This document shows, piece by piece, positions 1 to 7,916 of a stretch of DNA of 64,000 nucleotides (positions are counted from its first letter, which is position 1; every line of letters begins with the position of its first letter). The notes beneath the pieces are model-generated. The model was not told the DNA's origin and ran no database searches. It saw only the letters and a list, made by a program, of their open reading frames with translations. The position numbers were made by a program, and so were the translations under genes. Location: the NCBI RefSeq assembly GCF_900111495.1, contig NZ_FOIU01000002.1:248001-312000 (forward strand). The letters are read 5' to 3'. Source of the stretch: Chryseobacterium wanjuense (GTDB taxonomy: Bacteria; Bacteroidota; Bacteroidia; Flavobacteriales; Weeksellaceae).

Positions 1-16
1 AAAACTAAAAAACACC

Positions 17-772
17 ATGAAAACCATAGAAGAAGTTCTGAAAAAGCTTGATGAAATCATTATCTGGGCTAAAGAAAACCAAAGTCCTGCAGGATATTTT
101 GCATGCACTTACCGAATCATGACGGCACAGGTTTTAAAAGGTATTCAACAGAAAAAATTTGAGGACAATCCCAGAATGACCCAACTTGATATTGCTTTCG
201 CTCAACGGTATCTTGAAGCCTGGGACGCCTATTCCAAAGGGAAAAAGTGTACAAATTCCTGGTATCTTGCCTTTGAAGCAACAAAAAATAAAAACCTGCT
301 GATCTTACAGCACATTTTCTTGGGAATGAACGCCCACATCAATCTCGACCTGGGAATTTCTGCGGCATCAGTCATGCCATACCGAAAAATCAATCCTCTG
401 AAAAAAGATTTTGAAAATATTAATAATGTCATTGCTTCCATCAACCAGAAAGTTCAGGATTCTCTGAATAAAATCTGTTATCCGGTGGGTTTGATTGATA
501 AAATTTCGAATGGAAAAGATAATGCCGTTTTAGATTTTGCCATTTCAAAAGCGAGAGATACATCTTGGGCAACGGCAGTTATCGCTTCAAATACTCCCAA
601 TTTTTTAAGAGAATCTGTCATTGGGATTGTCGATTACGCCGCTGCAAAAGTTGCCACACAAATTTTAAATCCGAAAATCCTCACTCCTGCTTTAACGAAG
701 GAATTGAAAAAATGCGAGAGCAGTGATGTGGTGAAGAATATTGAGATTTTATCGAGTACAAAAAATGTTTAA
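17..772 (+). CDS. DUF5995 family protein
   Basis: This 251-residue soluble protein has no signal peptide or membrane segment. Its overall pattern (an N-terminal helix, then NKNLLILQHIFLGMNAHINLD near residue 95 and a helical C-terminal half) resembles the DUF5995 family, whose function is not known to me. The His-rich HIFLGMNAHINLDLG stretch is the most conserved-looking part and could be a metal or active site, which is inference. It lies upstream of rmuC on the same strand with an 83-bp gap, so it is probably a separate unit. The ATG at 17 is the first in-frame start in the window. Confidence 0.7.
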   Translation: MKTIEEVLKKLDEIIIWAKENQSPAGYFACTYRIMTAQVLKGIQQKKFEDNPRMTQLDIAFAQRYLEAWDAYSKGKKCTNSWYLAFEATKNKNLLILQHIFLGMNAHINLDLGISAASVMPYRKINPLKKDFENINNVIASINQKVQDSLNKICYPVGLIDKISNGKDNAVLDFAISKARDTSWATAVIASNTPNFLRESVIGIVDYAAAKVATQILNPKILTPALTKELKKCESSDVVKNIEILSSTKNV

Positions 773-855
773 AGGTTTTGGATTTAAATCTTCCAAATAA
801 AAAATTTACGGTTTCCCATAAAAGAAATCCACTTTCCTTTTTGTAATTTTGAAAC

Positions 856-2388
856 ATGGAGATGACATATTTAATTATCGGATGTATTGCCGGAGGAGTT
901 ATTGGGGCGGTTATTCTATATTTCGCCTTGAAATCATCAATGGTTTCAAGAAGTTCGTATGATGAACTGAACAATTTACACATTAAAAACAATTCTGATT
1001 TAGAAAATTCTAATCTGAAAATTCAGGAACTTACTCAGAATATTAATAAAGAAAAAGAACTCAGTCTTCAGCAAACGGATCTTTTGAATGACTTAAAGAA
1101 CGAATTTGCAAAAATATCTGCAGAACACTCATCTTTAAACACCCAGTTTTTAGAACAAAAACAAATCAATTCCAAACAAACAGCTCAGATTGAAAGTCTT
1201 TTAACGGAGAAACAAAATATCTTCGCCAAAAATTCTGAGCTTTCCGCTATCAATGAAAGTCTGCAGAAATCTTTAGAAACTCAGAAAGAAGAGATTACAA
1301 AAATTCAGGAGGAAGCCAAGTTGCAGTTTAAAAATCTGGCCAATGAAATTTTAGAAGAGAAATCTGAAAAATTTACTGAACAAAATCAATTGAATATCAA
1401 AAACTTGTTAAACCCACTTCAAGAGAAAATCAATAATTTTGAAAAAAAGGTAGAAACTACTCATAAGGAAAGTATTGATTACCATGCTGCTTTAAGAGAA
1501 CAAATCATAGGATTGAAAGATTTAAATGCTCAAATGAGTAAAGAAACTTTAAATCTGACTAAAGCACTAAAAGGAGATAGCAAAATACAGGGAAACTGGG
1601 GCGAATTAGTTTTAGAAAGAGTTTTAGAGAAATCTGGGCTTGAGAAAGGACGTGAATATGAAATTCAAAAGAGCCATTTAACAGAAGAAGGGAATCGTGT
1701 TCAACCAGATGTTATTATAAATCTTCCTGATGGAAAAAAAATGATTATTGATTCTAAAGTATCTTTAGTTGCATATGAAAAATATATTAATGAAGAAAAT
1801 GACGATATAAAGATTCAATTTTTAAAAGAACACATAATTTCTTTAAGAAGACATATTGAGCAATTAGGAACAAAAAACTATCATAATCTATATGAAATGG
1901 AAAGCCCTGATTTCGTTCTACTTTTCATTCCAATAGAACCAGCCTTTGCAATTGCTATAAACGATGATAATCAACTATACAATAAAGCTTTTGAAAAAAA
2001 TATAGTTATTGTTACTCCATCCACGTTATTAGCCACTTTAAGAACGATCGACAGCATGTGGACAAATCAAAAACAGCAAAACAATGCTATTGAAATAGCT
2101 CGTCAAGCAGGTGCACTATATGATAAATTTGAGGGTTTCGTAGCAAATCTTTTAAAGGTTGGTAAAAAGATGGAAGAAGCTAAATCTGAATATGAAGGAG
2201 CAATGAATAAACTTATTGATGGAAGAGGAAATTTAGTCACGGCTGCACAGAGATTAAAAGTAATGGGAGCTAAAGCAACAAAAAATCTTCCTGAAAATTT
2301 AATTACTAGAGCAAAAGCTAATGAAGAAATCTCAGAATTAAAATTAATTGACAATCCAAAAGATACATCTGAACTCCAAGAAGAATAA
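856..2388 (+). CDS. rmuC: DNA recombination protein RmuC
   Basis: RmuC-family proteins are membrane-anchored and carry a predicted PD-(D/E)XK nuclease core; they are linked to limiting recombination at inverted repeats. Here an N-terminal membrane helix (residues 4-26) is followed by a long coiled coil to about residue 220. The conserved core then begins with KGDSKIQGNWGELVLERVLE, followed by QPDVIINLPDGKKMIIDSK (the D...DxK part) and later GALYDKFEGFVANLLKVGKKM. The 510-residue length fits the family. The ATG at 856 is preceded by TAATTTTG only 5 nt away, so the transcript may be nearly leaderless; ATG 862 is an alternative start. A clear terminator follows the stop. Confidence 0.93.
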   Translation: MEMTYLIIGCIAGGVIGAVILYFALKSSMVSRSSYDELNNLHIKNNSDLENSNLKIQELTQNINKEKELSLQQTDLLNDLKNEFAKISAEHSSLNTQFLEQKQINSKQTAQIESLLTEKQNIFAKNSELSAINESLQKSLETQKEEITKIQEEAKLQFKNLANEILEEKSEKFTEQNQLNIKNLLNPLQEKINNFEKKVETTHKESIDYHAALREQIIGLKDLNAQMSKETLNLTKALKGDSKIQGNWGELVLERVLEKSGLEKGREYEIQKSHLTEEGNRVQPDVIINLPDGKKMIIDSKVSLVAYEKYINEENDDIKIQFLKEHIISLRRHIEQLGTKNYHNLYEMESPDFVLLFIPIEPAFAIAINDDNQLYNKAFEKNIVIVTPSTLLATLRTIDSMWTNQKQQNNAIEIARQAGALYDKFEGFVANLLKVGKKMEEAKSEYEGAMNKLIDGRGNLVTAAQRLKVMGAKATKNLPENLITRAKANEEISELKLIDNPKDTSELQEE

Positions 2389-2397
2389 ATTTTACAA

Positions 2398-2422
2398 CCT
2401 CAGAACCTCTCTGAGGTTTTTT
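2398..2422 (+). terminator. Rho-independent terminator after rmuC
   Basis: A 6-bp stem CCTCAG/CTGAGG (2398-2403 and 2411-2416) with a 7-nt loop is followed by six T, nine bases after the rmuC stop. Confidence 0.85.
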
Positions 2423-2463
2423 ATTTAATGGATTTAAAGATAAATTTTACATAATTTTGCGGA

Positions 2464-3231
2464 ATGTTAATAGAAAGTTTCCAGAACGAAAAAGTAAAAT
2501 ACATTACCAAACTTCTTGCAGATAACCGATTTCGCAAGAAATCAGATGTTTTTGTCGTAGAAGGACAGCAGGAAAATGAAAGGGCTCAGAAATTTGGTTT
2601 CGAACCCGTTGAATTCTTTATCTCTGAAAATATTTTTCAAAAAGAACTACCAAAAGGGAAAGTCCATTTGGTGAGTGAGAAAGTGTACGAGAAAATCGCT
2701 TACCGAGGAAGCTCGGAAGGGATCATCGGTGTTTATAAAACTAAGGAGGAAGATTTAAGTTCTTTTAAACCTCAGGATAATTCTACAGTAATTATTGTTG
2801 AAGGCGTTGAAAAGCCCGGTAATTTAGGCGCTATTTTAAGAAGCTGCGAAGCTTTCGGAATTGATGCCTTAATTGTTTCTGATGGTAAAACTGATTTTTA
2901 TAATCCAAATGTGATACGATCAAGTGTCGGTTGCCTTTTCGGGATGAAGGTTTTTCAGGCGGATAATCAAAAAACGCTGGAATTTCTTCAGGAAAATAAT
3001 TTTAATATTTATACAACGATCATGGATGAAACGGCGGAAGATCTTTACAAAAGAGATTTTAAAGAAAAATCTGCAGTTTTATTCGGGACAGAACATTCAG
3101 GTTTAAGTGATTTCTGGATCGGAAAAGGGAAAAATACGTTGATTCCAATGGCCGGAAGTATCGACTCTCTAAACTTGAGTAATGCTGTAGCGATTACTTG
3201 CTACGAAGCTTTGAGGCAGAAAAAAGGATAA
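2464..3231 (+). CDS. TrmH/SpoU-family RNA 2'-O-methyltransferase
   Basis: A SpoU-class (SPOUT) enzyme that transfers a methyl group from SAM to a ribose 2'-OH of tRNA or rRNA. All three SpoU motifs are visible: NLGAILRSCEAFGIDALI (motif 1, catalytic Arg), LFGTEHSGLSDFWI (motif 2) and IPMAGSIDSLNLSNAVAI (motif 3, the trefoil-knot SAM site). The N-terminal ~90 residues are a substrate-binding domain of the L30e type (FVVEGQQENERA). At 255 residues it has the usual length. The exact target (23S rRNA G2251-like or another) cannot be read from the sequence. A TAATTTTG element ends 5 nt before the ATG, again suggesting a very short leader. Confidence 0.9.
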   Translation: MLIESFQNEKVKYITKLLADNRFRKKSDVFVVEGQQENERAQKFGFEPVEFFISENIFQKELPKGKVHLVSEKVYEKIAYRGSSEGIIGVYKTKEEDLSSFKPQDNSTVIIVEGVEKPGNLGAILRSCEAFGIDALIVSDGKTDFYNPNVIRSSVGCLFGMKVFQADNQKTLEFLQENNFNIYTTIMDETAEDLYKRDFKEKSAVLFGTEHSGLSDFWIGKGKNTLIPMAGSIDSLNLSNAVAITCYEALRQKKG

Positions 3232-3316
3232 TTGTTGTTTGTTGTTAGTAGTTGATAGTTTTCATTACTTATTACCCATTACTAATTACTCATAATTAAA
3301 ATTACGCGCATAAAAA

Positions 3317-3346
3317 AACCGCATCACTGGGTGAGCGGTTCTTTTA
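3317..3346. terminator. Bidirectional terminator between the TrmH gene and the Ala-rich lipoprotein gene
   Basis: Arms AACCGC (3317-3322) and GCGGTT (3335-3340) are extended by TCAC/GTGA with a TGG loop. T-rich sequence lies on the + side (CTTTTATTTTT), and a run of seven A precedes it, which is a U-tract for the minus-strand gene. It sits between the convergent ends of the methylase and the minus-strand lipoprotein gene. Confidence 0.85.
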
Positions 3347-3367
3347 TTTTTAAAGCGTAAGCTAAAA

Positions 3368-3706
3368 TTATTTCTTAGCAGCTTCTTTAGTTGCATCTTT
3401 AGCAGCATCAGCAGCACCTTTAGCAGCATCAGCAGCTCCTTTAGCAGCGTCAGCAGCACCTTTAGTTGCGTCTTTAGCAGCTTCAGTACCAGCAGCAGTA
3501 GTTGCAGCAGCAGCATCTTTAGTAGCATCTACAGCAGTAGTAGCAGCAGAATCAACAACTTTAGCAGCAGAATCAACTACAACAGCAGCTGAATCAGTAG
3601 TAGCAGCAGCAGCTGAATCAGCTCCTTCTGTAGCAGTAGCTTCAGTTTTTTTACAAGCAACTAGAGAGATTGCAGCGATAGCAGCTACGAATAATGACTT
3701 TTTCAT
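3368..3706 (-). CDS. Ala/Lys-rich repeat lipoprotein
   Basis: A 112-residue protein with a lipoprotein signal (MKKSLFVAAIAAISLVAC, lipidated Cys at 18). It is otherwise almost entirely A, K, D, T, E and V. The mature part is a run of 7- to 11-residue amphipathic repeats: first DSAA.V/VVDSAAK units, then AAKGAAD repeated three times and a Lys-rich end. This composition is typical of apolipophorin-like or LEA-like helical surface lipoproteins, but no specific family is recognised. The coding strand is a GCN/AAA near-repeat, so length variation by slippage is plausible. A terminator follows. The probable role is periplasmic or outer-membrane-attached helix-forming protein. Confidence 0.75.
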   Translation of the reverse strand: MKKSLFVAAIAAISLVACKKTEATATEGADSAAAATTDSAAVVVDSAAKVVDSAATTAVDATKDAAAATTAAGTEAAKDATKGAADAAKGAADAAKGAADAAKDATKEAAKK

Positions 3707-3798
3707 AATAAATTAAATTTAATTTTGTTAATATTGTTTTATAAAATCTTTTCTCTGTTCGGTTATTTGAACAAGACAAAGGTATAGCAGATAGAAAA

Positions 3799-3830
3799 TT
3801 TGTTTAGGAAAAATAATTGTAATACCTTTG
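3799..3830 (+). promoter_or_regulatory. Bacteroidetes-type promoter for the 3891 gene
   Basis: TTTG at 3799-3802 and TACCTTTG at 3823-3830 are 20 nt apart, matching the TTG-N19/20-TAnnTTTG consensus of Bacteroidetes sigma-A promoters. The predicted start of transcription near 3837 leaves a ~55-nt leader before the TTG start codon at 3891. Confidence 0.65.
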
Positions 3831-3890
3831 TAAAATTGTTTTACAAATTAATACAACTGATAATCAATAAATTAATTACTTTTAAAAAGT

Positions 3891-5072
3891 TTGACAGATT
3901 TAGATATATTACACTTTGAGCAGCTGAAAAGGGATGTACAGGCTCAATATTTGAAAGAATACACTCCTTCCTATGATGATATATCAAAATGGAAAGGGAT
4001 AGATATTATATATTTCCAGGAAGATCTTCGCAAAAAGGCTAAAGGAAACATCAGCGAAAAATCTTTTTACACTTATTTCAAAACTTCTCCCGTTACCAAA
4101 TTGCCAAGAATTGATATGCTCAATTTATTGAGTATTTATGCGGGTTACGACTCATGGTACGAATTCAAAAAGCAGCACCTATTTGCCGGAGAATTACTGA
4201 CGGATGATGACGATTTAAGCGATGAAGAAATACAGGAATTGGAGAAAACAGTTTCAAATTCTCCTGAACTACCAAAAAATGAAATTCTGCCTCAAAAAAT
4301 AGAATTTAAAGCCCCTGAAAATACTGATTTACAAAAATCAATAACTGAAAGCCAAACAGTTAACCAAAAATCAGAATTATCACAAAATCTTAATTCCGAG
4401 GGCTCAAAACCTAAGAAAAATTTCTTCAGAAAGAACGCTTGGGCGATCGTAACTTCCATTTTGATAATCATTACCGGTATTTTAGGATTCAAGGATGAAA
4501 TTTTTTCCAAAACGTATAAATATTGTTTCACCGATGCCGACAGAGGTGTTGGGGTTATCAATACACTGGAAATAAAAGTTATTAAAGAAAACGAATCTCC
4601 TATCCTTTTTAAAATAAAACCCGGCGAGTGTTTTTATTATTCCACCAAGGATAAAAACCTGAAAATGCAGATCAGTGCGCCATTCTACGAGTATCTGGAG
4701 GTAAACCGAAGCTTAGAAAACGCTCCGGATGAAGAAATGATCGAGCTGAAGCCTGATGATTATAAGATGGCAGCTTATTATTTCTCCATAAAAGATGTAA
4801 CCGGCGCTCCGAAAGAGGAACAATTGTCTCTGATCAAGCAGAAAAGAAACCAGCTGGAGAATTTAATCAGCAATAATGCAGTCATTTACCAGGTATATGA
4901 CAACAATACGTATGGTATCGAAAGACTTGACAAACAAAAATATATCACACTAGTAACCACTCCTACTACATCCTTAAAAAATTTAAGTGTAATTGAAATG
5001 AAAAAGGATAGTAAAGGAAAGATCATCTCTATTAAATTTAAAATTGCAACCACAGATGAAAAGAATAATTAA
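3891..5072 (+). CDS. Single-pass membrane protein of unknown function (TTG start)
   Basis: A 393-residue protein. The first ~110 residues look like a compact cytoplasmic helical domain (FEQLKRDVQAQYLKEYTPS, then ISEKSFYTYFK and DMLNLLSIYAGYDSWYEFK), reminiscent of a DNA-binding-like helical bundle, but I cannot name a family. An acidic, low-complexity linker (residues ~115-180) leads to one membrane helix (AWAIVTSILIIITGILGF, ~183-200), and the remaining ~190 residues would be periplasmic. The start is TTG: there is no in-frame ATG until residue ~84, a stop lies 18 nt upstream, and the promoter at 3799-3830 fits. Its 3' end overlaps the next lipoprotein gene by 17 nt, so the two are translationally coupled and probably act together. 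Confidence 0.7.
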   Translation: MTDLDILHFEQLKRDVQAQYLKEYTPSYDDISKWKGIDIIYFQEDLRKKAKGNISEKSFYTYFKTSPVTKLPRIDMLNLLSIYAGYDSWYEFKKQHLFAGELLTDDDDLSDEEIQELEKTVSNSPELPKNEILPQKIEFKAPENTDLQKSITESQTVNQKSELSQNLNSEGSKPKKNFFRKNAWAIVTSILIIITGILGFKDEIFSKTYKYCFTDADRGVGVINTLEIKVIKENESPILFKIKPGECFYYSTKDKNLKMQISAPFYEYLEVNRSLENAPDEEMIELKPDDYKMAAYYFSIKDVTGAPKEEQLSLIKQKRNQLENLISNNAVIYQVYDNNTYGIERLDKQKYITLVTTPTTSLKNLSVIEMKKDSKGKIISIKFKIATTDEKNN

Positions 5073-5637
5073 TTTTTTACTATTTACCCTATTACTTCTT
5101 GCATTTGTTTCCTGTAATAATAAAAAAACAGAAGTAAGCGACCTTGATAAACTTAGAAACAGTAATAACACAGCGTCTTATCCTGCCGTAAAGATGGACA
5201 GCGCACAGGCGATCAATCTCATCACCAAACAAAAAGTGCAGGAGCTGCTGGATCTTTCGACTTTATATCTTTCGGGAAATAGAAATACGGAGATTGATAC
5301 CGTTATCTATTCTCAGATGCAGAGTTATTTTCATAAACCGGATAGCCTTACTTTTAAAAAATTATTTCATGAACTGGATAGTTTGAAAGTAAAAAGTGTA
5401 AAAGTGAACAGTCTGGAAGTTTATAAAGATTTTTATAAAAAGGACACATTGGATTTTGCAAAATTCAATGTAGAATATTTCGACAGTAAAAACAAATCAT
5501 TGGGATCTTTCGAGAAAAACGCCCAATACATTTTAGTTTCTACTCCGAATACGAATAATGAATTTAAATTTTTCTTTTTAGATTTTTATTCCAATCCATT
5601 CAAAAAAGACAGTACGTCTGTGGGCGTAACCAAATAG
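5056..5637 (+). CDS. Lipoprotein of unknown function coupled to the upstream membrane protein
   Basis: A 193-residue protein with a lipoprotein signal peptide (MKRIINFLLFTLLLLAFVSC). ATG 5056 is preferred to TTG 5044 because it begins directly at the basic end of the signal peptide. The mature part is charged (Lys/Asp-rich) with KKLFHELDSLKVKSVKVNSLE in the middle and a beta-rich C-terminus; no family is recognised. The gene starts inside the 3' end of the preceding gene. Its own last 52 nt overlap, tail to tail, the 3' end of the minus-strand cyclo-ligase gene, so both proteins' C-termini are encoded by the same DNA. Confidence 0.75.
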   Translation: MKRIINFLLFTLLLLAFVSCNNKKTEVSDLDKLRNSNNTASYPAVKMDSAQAINLITKQKVQELLDLSTLYLSGNRNTEIDTVIYSQMQSYFHKPDSLTFKKLFHELDSLKVKSVKVNSLEVYKDFYKKDTLDFAKFNVEYFDSKNKSLGSFEKNAQYILVSTPNTNNEFKFFFLDFYSNPFKKDSTSVGVTK

Positions 5638-6161
5638 TCCAGCGGAATATCATTTTCCCAGACATCGTCGATCATTTCATCGGGGTTAAAATAATTAACT
5701 CCGATTTTTTTCACTTCCGAAGAAACACTTTCGAAAAAAGCATCATAAAAACCTTTGCCATAGCCTACCCTGTTGCCTTTATCATCACAATATAAAAGAG
5801 GGGTAATCACGTAATGAAAATAACTCTCTCCGGAATCTTCATTTGAAACAGGTTCAGGAATTCCCCATGCACTGGTTTCAAATAGAGTATCTGCAAAAAT
5901 TTCTATATTAATTAATTCATCCGCAACAATTTTCGGCACAAAAACACGAATATTCTGCTTCAAAAAATAATCAATAAAAATCTGGGTATTAATTTCATTT
6001 CTTTCTAAAATAGGAATGAAAACATGTACCTTCTCCCCTTCTTTTGGCTGAAAATAATTAATAAAATTTTTAAAAATCTTTTCAGATAACAAGAAAGCCT
6101 CATCGGTGGACAAGGCTTTTCTTTTTTGCATATATTTCTTTCTGATCTCAGCTTTTAACAT
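5586..6161 (-). CDS. 5-formyltetrahydrofolate cyclo-ligase
   Basis: Catalyses ATP-dependent conversion of 5-formyl-THF to 5,10-methenyl-THF in one-carbon metabolism (cytoplasm). The N-terminus has the family signature LKAEIRKKYMQKRKALS (phosphate/folate binding). The Mg-ATP motif GNRVGYGKGFYDAFF sits near residues 130-144, followed by GVNYFNPDEMI and DIPLDYLVTP. At 191 residues it has the normal length. It follows trhO with a 5-bp gap, so the two are co-transcribed. The 3' end overlaps the convergent lipoprotein gene by 52 nt. Confidence 0.92.
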   Translation of the reverse strand: MLKAEIRKKYMQKRKALSTDEAFLLSEKIFKNFINYFQPKEGEKVHVFIPILERNEINTQIFIDYFLKQNIRVFVPKIVADELINIEIFADTLFETSAWGIPEPVSNEDSGESYFHYVITPLLYCDDKGNRVGYGKGFYDAFFESVSSEVKKIGVNYFNPDEMIDDVWENDIPLDYLVTPTDVLSFLNGLE

Positions 6162-6166
6162 GATGA

Positions 6167-7543
6167 TTATGCGTTTTCGCTTTGCAGAATCTTATATAAT
6201 TTATCAGACAAACGAACTCTGAACGGAAGCTCAAAAGTAATCTGATCACCAGGTTTTGCCGTTTCACAAGGACCTCCGTTTACAAAAATCTGTGTAATTG
6301 TAATTTCCTGATCTCCTGTTGTTGGTCCTGAAATCAAAACTTTATCACCCACAGAAAGTTCTTTATTTTCAATTAAAAACTGTGCAATTTTTGATTTTGA
6401 ATAATAATGTTCCGCCTTTCCGATCAAAGTTTTTTTAACTTTTATTTTCTGGCGAATATCTTTCGACCCCGCCGGTGTCGCTTTTGCTAAAGGTTTATTT
6501 GGCAGGTCACCGGATTTTTTAAACTTCAAAGCTTCCGATTTTCCTTTTCTGAAAACTTTATTTCCAACCTGTAAGCCTTTTCTCAGTTTTACCTGCTCTT
6601 CTACAGGCAAATGGATGATATCCAGACATTCCGTTGAGCAGCAGTTTTCCATCGCCGCTTTACATTCATCACATTGAATAAACAGTAAATGACACGCATC
6701 ATTAGCACAATTCGTATGGTTATCACAAGGTTTTCCGCATTGGTGACACTGCGCGATGATATCATCTGTAATTCTTTCTCCCAATCGATGATCAAAGACG
6801 AAATTTTTACCTATAAATTTACTTTCAATCCCTTCTTCCTTTATCTGACGGGTATACTCAATAATTCCGCCTTCCAATTGGTAAACGTTTTTAAAGCCCT
6901 GGTGTTTGAAATAAGCACTGGCTTTTTCACAACGAATACCTCCTGTACAGTACATCAAAAGGTTTTTATCCTCTTTAAAATCCTGTAACTGTTCCTTGAT
7001 AATCGGTAAACTTTCCCTGAAATTTTCAACATCCGGAGTGATGGCTCCTTCAAAATGCCCTACTTCACTTTCGTAGTGATTTCTGAAATCTACTACAATC
7101 GTATTGGGATCTTCAAGGAGATTATTAAATTCCTGTGCTTTCAGGTGAGTTCCTTTATTGGTAACATCAAAAGTCTCATCATTCAATCCGTCGGCAACGA
7201 TTTTATGTCTGACTTTTATGGTTAATTTTAAAAAAGAGTGGTTATCCTGCTCAACGGCTACATTCAAACGGATGCCTCTCATAAAATCGTATGCTTCCAG
7301 CGTATCGCGGAAAGCTTCAAAATTGTCTGCAGGAACACTCATCTGAGCATTGATTCCTTCATGCGCCACATATATACGGCCGAGTGCATCAAGGGCATTC
7401 CAGGCTATAAATAATTCGTCGCGAAATTTTTTGGGATCTTCAATTTTGGCATACGCATAGAAAGACAAAGTAAGACGTTCCTTACCGGCTTCATCAATAA
7501 GTTGAGCTCTTTCTTCTGCGCTTAAGGTGTTATACAGTTGCAT
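6167..7543 (-). CDS. trhO: tRNA U34 5-hydroxylase TrhO (rhodanese family) with C-terminal extension
   Basis: TrhO (UPF0176/YceA) makes 5-hydroxyuridine at tRNA position 34 using O2. The N-terminal acylphosphatase-like domain (residues ~25-115) precedes a rhodanese domain whose active-site loop is MYCTGGIRCEKA with Cys199. A Cys-rich zinc-like region follows (CHQCGKPCDNHTNCANDACH, then CDECKAAMENCC). The protein is 458 residues. The last ~90 residues (GDKVLISGPTTGDQEI...) add a beta-barrel domain like those at the ends of U32-type RNA-modifying proteins; long forms of this kind are common in Bacteroidetes. It is first gene of a two-gene unit with the cyclo-ligase. A TATCTTTG element lies on the minus strand at 7578-7585, but without a clear upstream partner. 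Confidence 0.9.
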   Translation of the reverse strand: MQLYNTLSAEERAQLIDEAGKERLTLSFYAYAKIEDPKKFRDELFIAWNALDALGRIYVAHEGINAQMSVPADNFEAFRDTLEAYDFMRGIRLNVAVEQDNHSFLKLTIKVRHKIVADGLNDETFDVTNKGTHLKAQEFNNLLEDPNTIVVDFRNHYESEVGHFEGAITPDVENFRESLPIIKEQLQDFKEDKNLLMYCTGGIRCEKASAYFKHQGFKNVYQLEGGIIEYTRQIKEEGIESKFIGKNFVFDHRLGERITDDIIAQCHQCGKPCDNHTNCANDACHLLFIQCDECKAAMENCCSTECLDIIHLPVEEQVKLRKGLQVGNKVFRKGKSEALKFKKSGDLPNKPLAKATPAGSKDIRQKIKVKKTLIGKAEHYYSKSKIAQFLIENKELSVGDKVLISGPTTGDQEITITQIFVNGGPCETAKPGDQITFELPFRVRLSDKLYKILQSENA

Positions 7544-7857
7544 GCTATAAACGTTTTAAGTGAGAAAAAAATTTTTGCAAAGATAATCTTTTTTCAATAA
7601 AAATAAAATTACATCTGTAATCGTAATAAGAACGGAAATACTGCGCTTATTTAAATTTCACTATATTTATTAACCATTATATTTAACTTTTGTCATTATA
7701 AACACATCTTATATATGACATTTTGTCTTTAATAATTTTTTAAGATTCGTTAATTAGGGTTTTAATAATTATGACATAATGCATAAATTATTGCTATTCC
7801 TGTTAAATTTTAGTTAAAATTGAAACATTACATACTAACTGCATACCTATTTAGCAT

Positions 7858-7865
7858 TAAATTTG
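7858..7865 (+). promoter_or_regulatory. Possible promoter -7 element for the HtrA gene
   Basis: TAAATTTG matches TAnnTTTG and lies 51 nt before the ATG at 7917. No TTG is found 19-20 nt upstream, so this is a partial match only. The rest of the 373-bp gap between the divergent trhO and HtrA genes is AT-rich and holds nothing else I recognise. Confidence 0.4.
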
Positions 7866-7916
7866 TTTAGACTAAAACGAAAAATTAAACCAATAAATAA
7901 CAAAGAAAGATATACA

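Noticed and set aside
3286..3528. Leu-rich minus-strand frame
   Set aside because: Shadow of the Ala-rich lipoprotein in another frame of the same repeat DNA.
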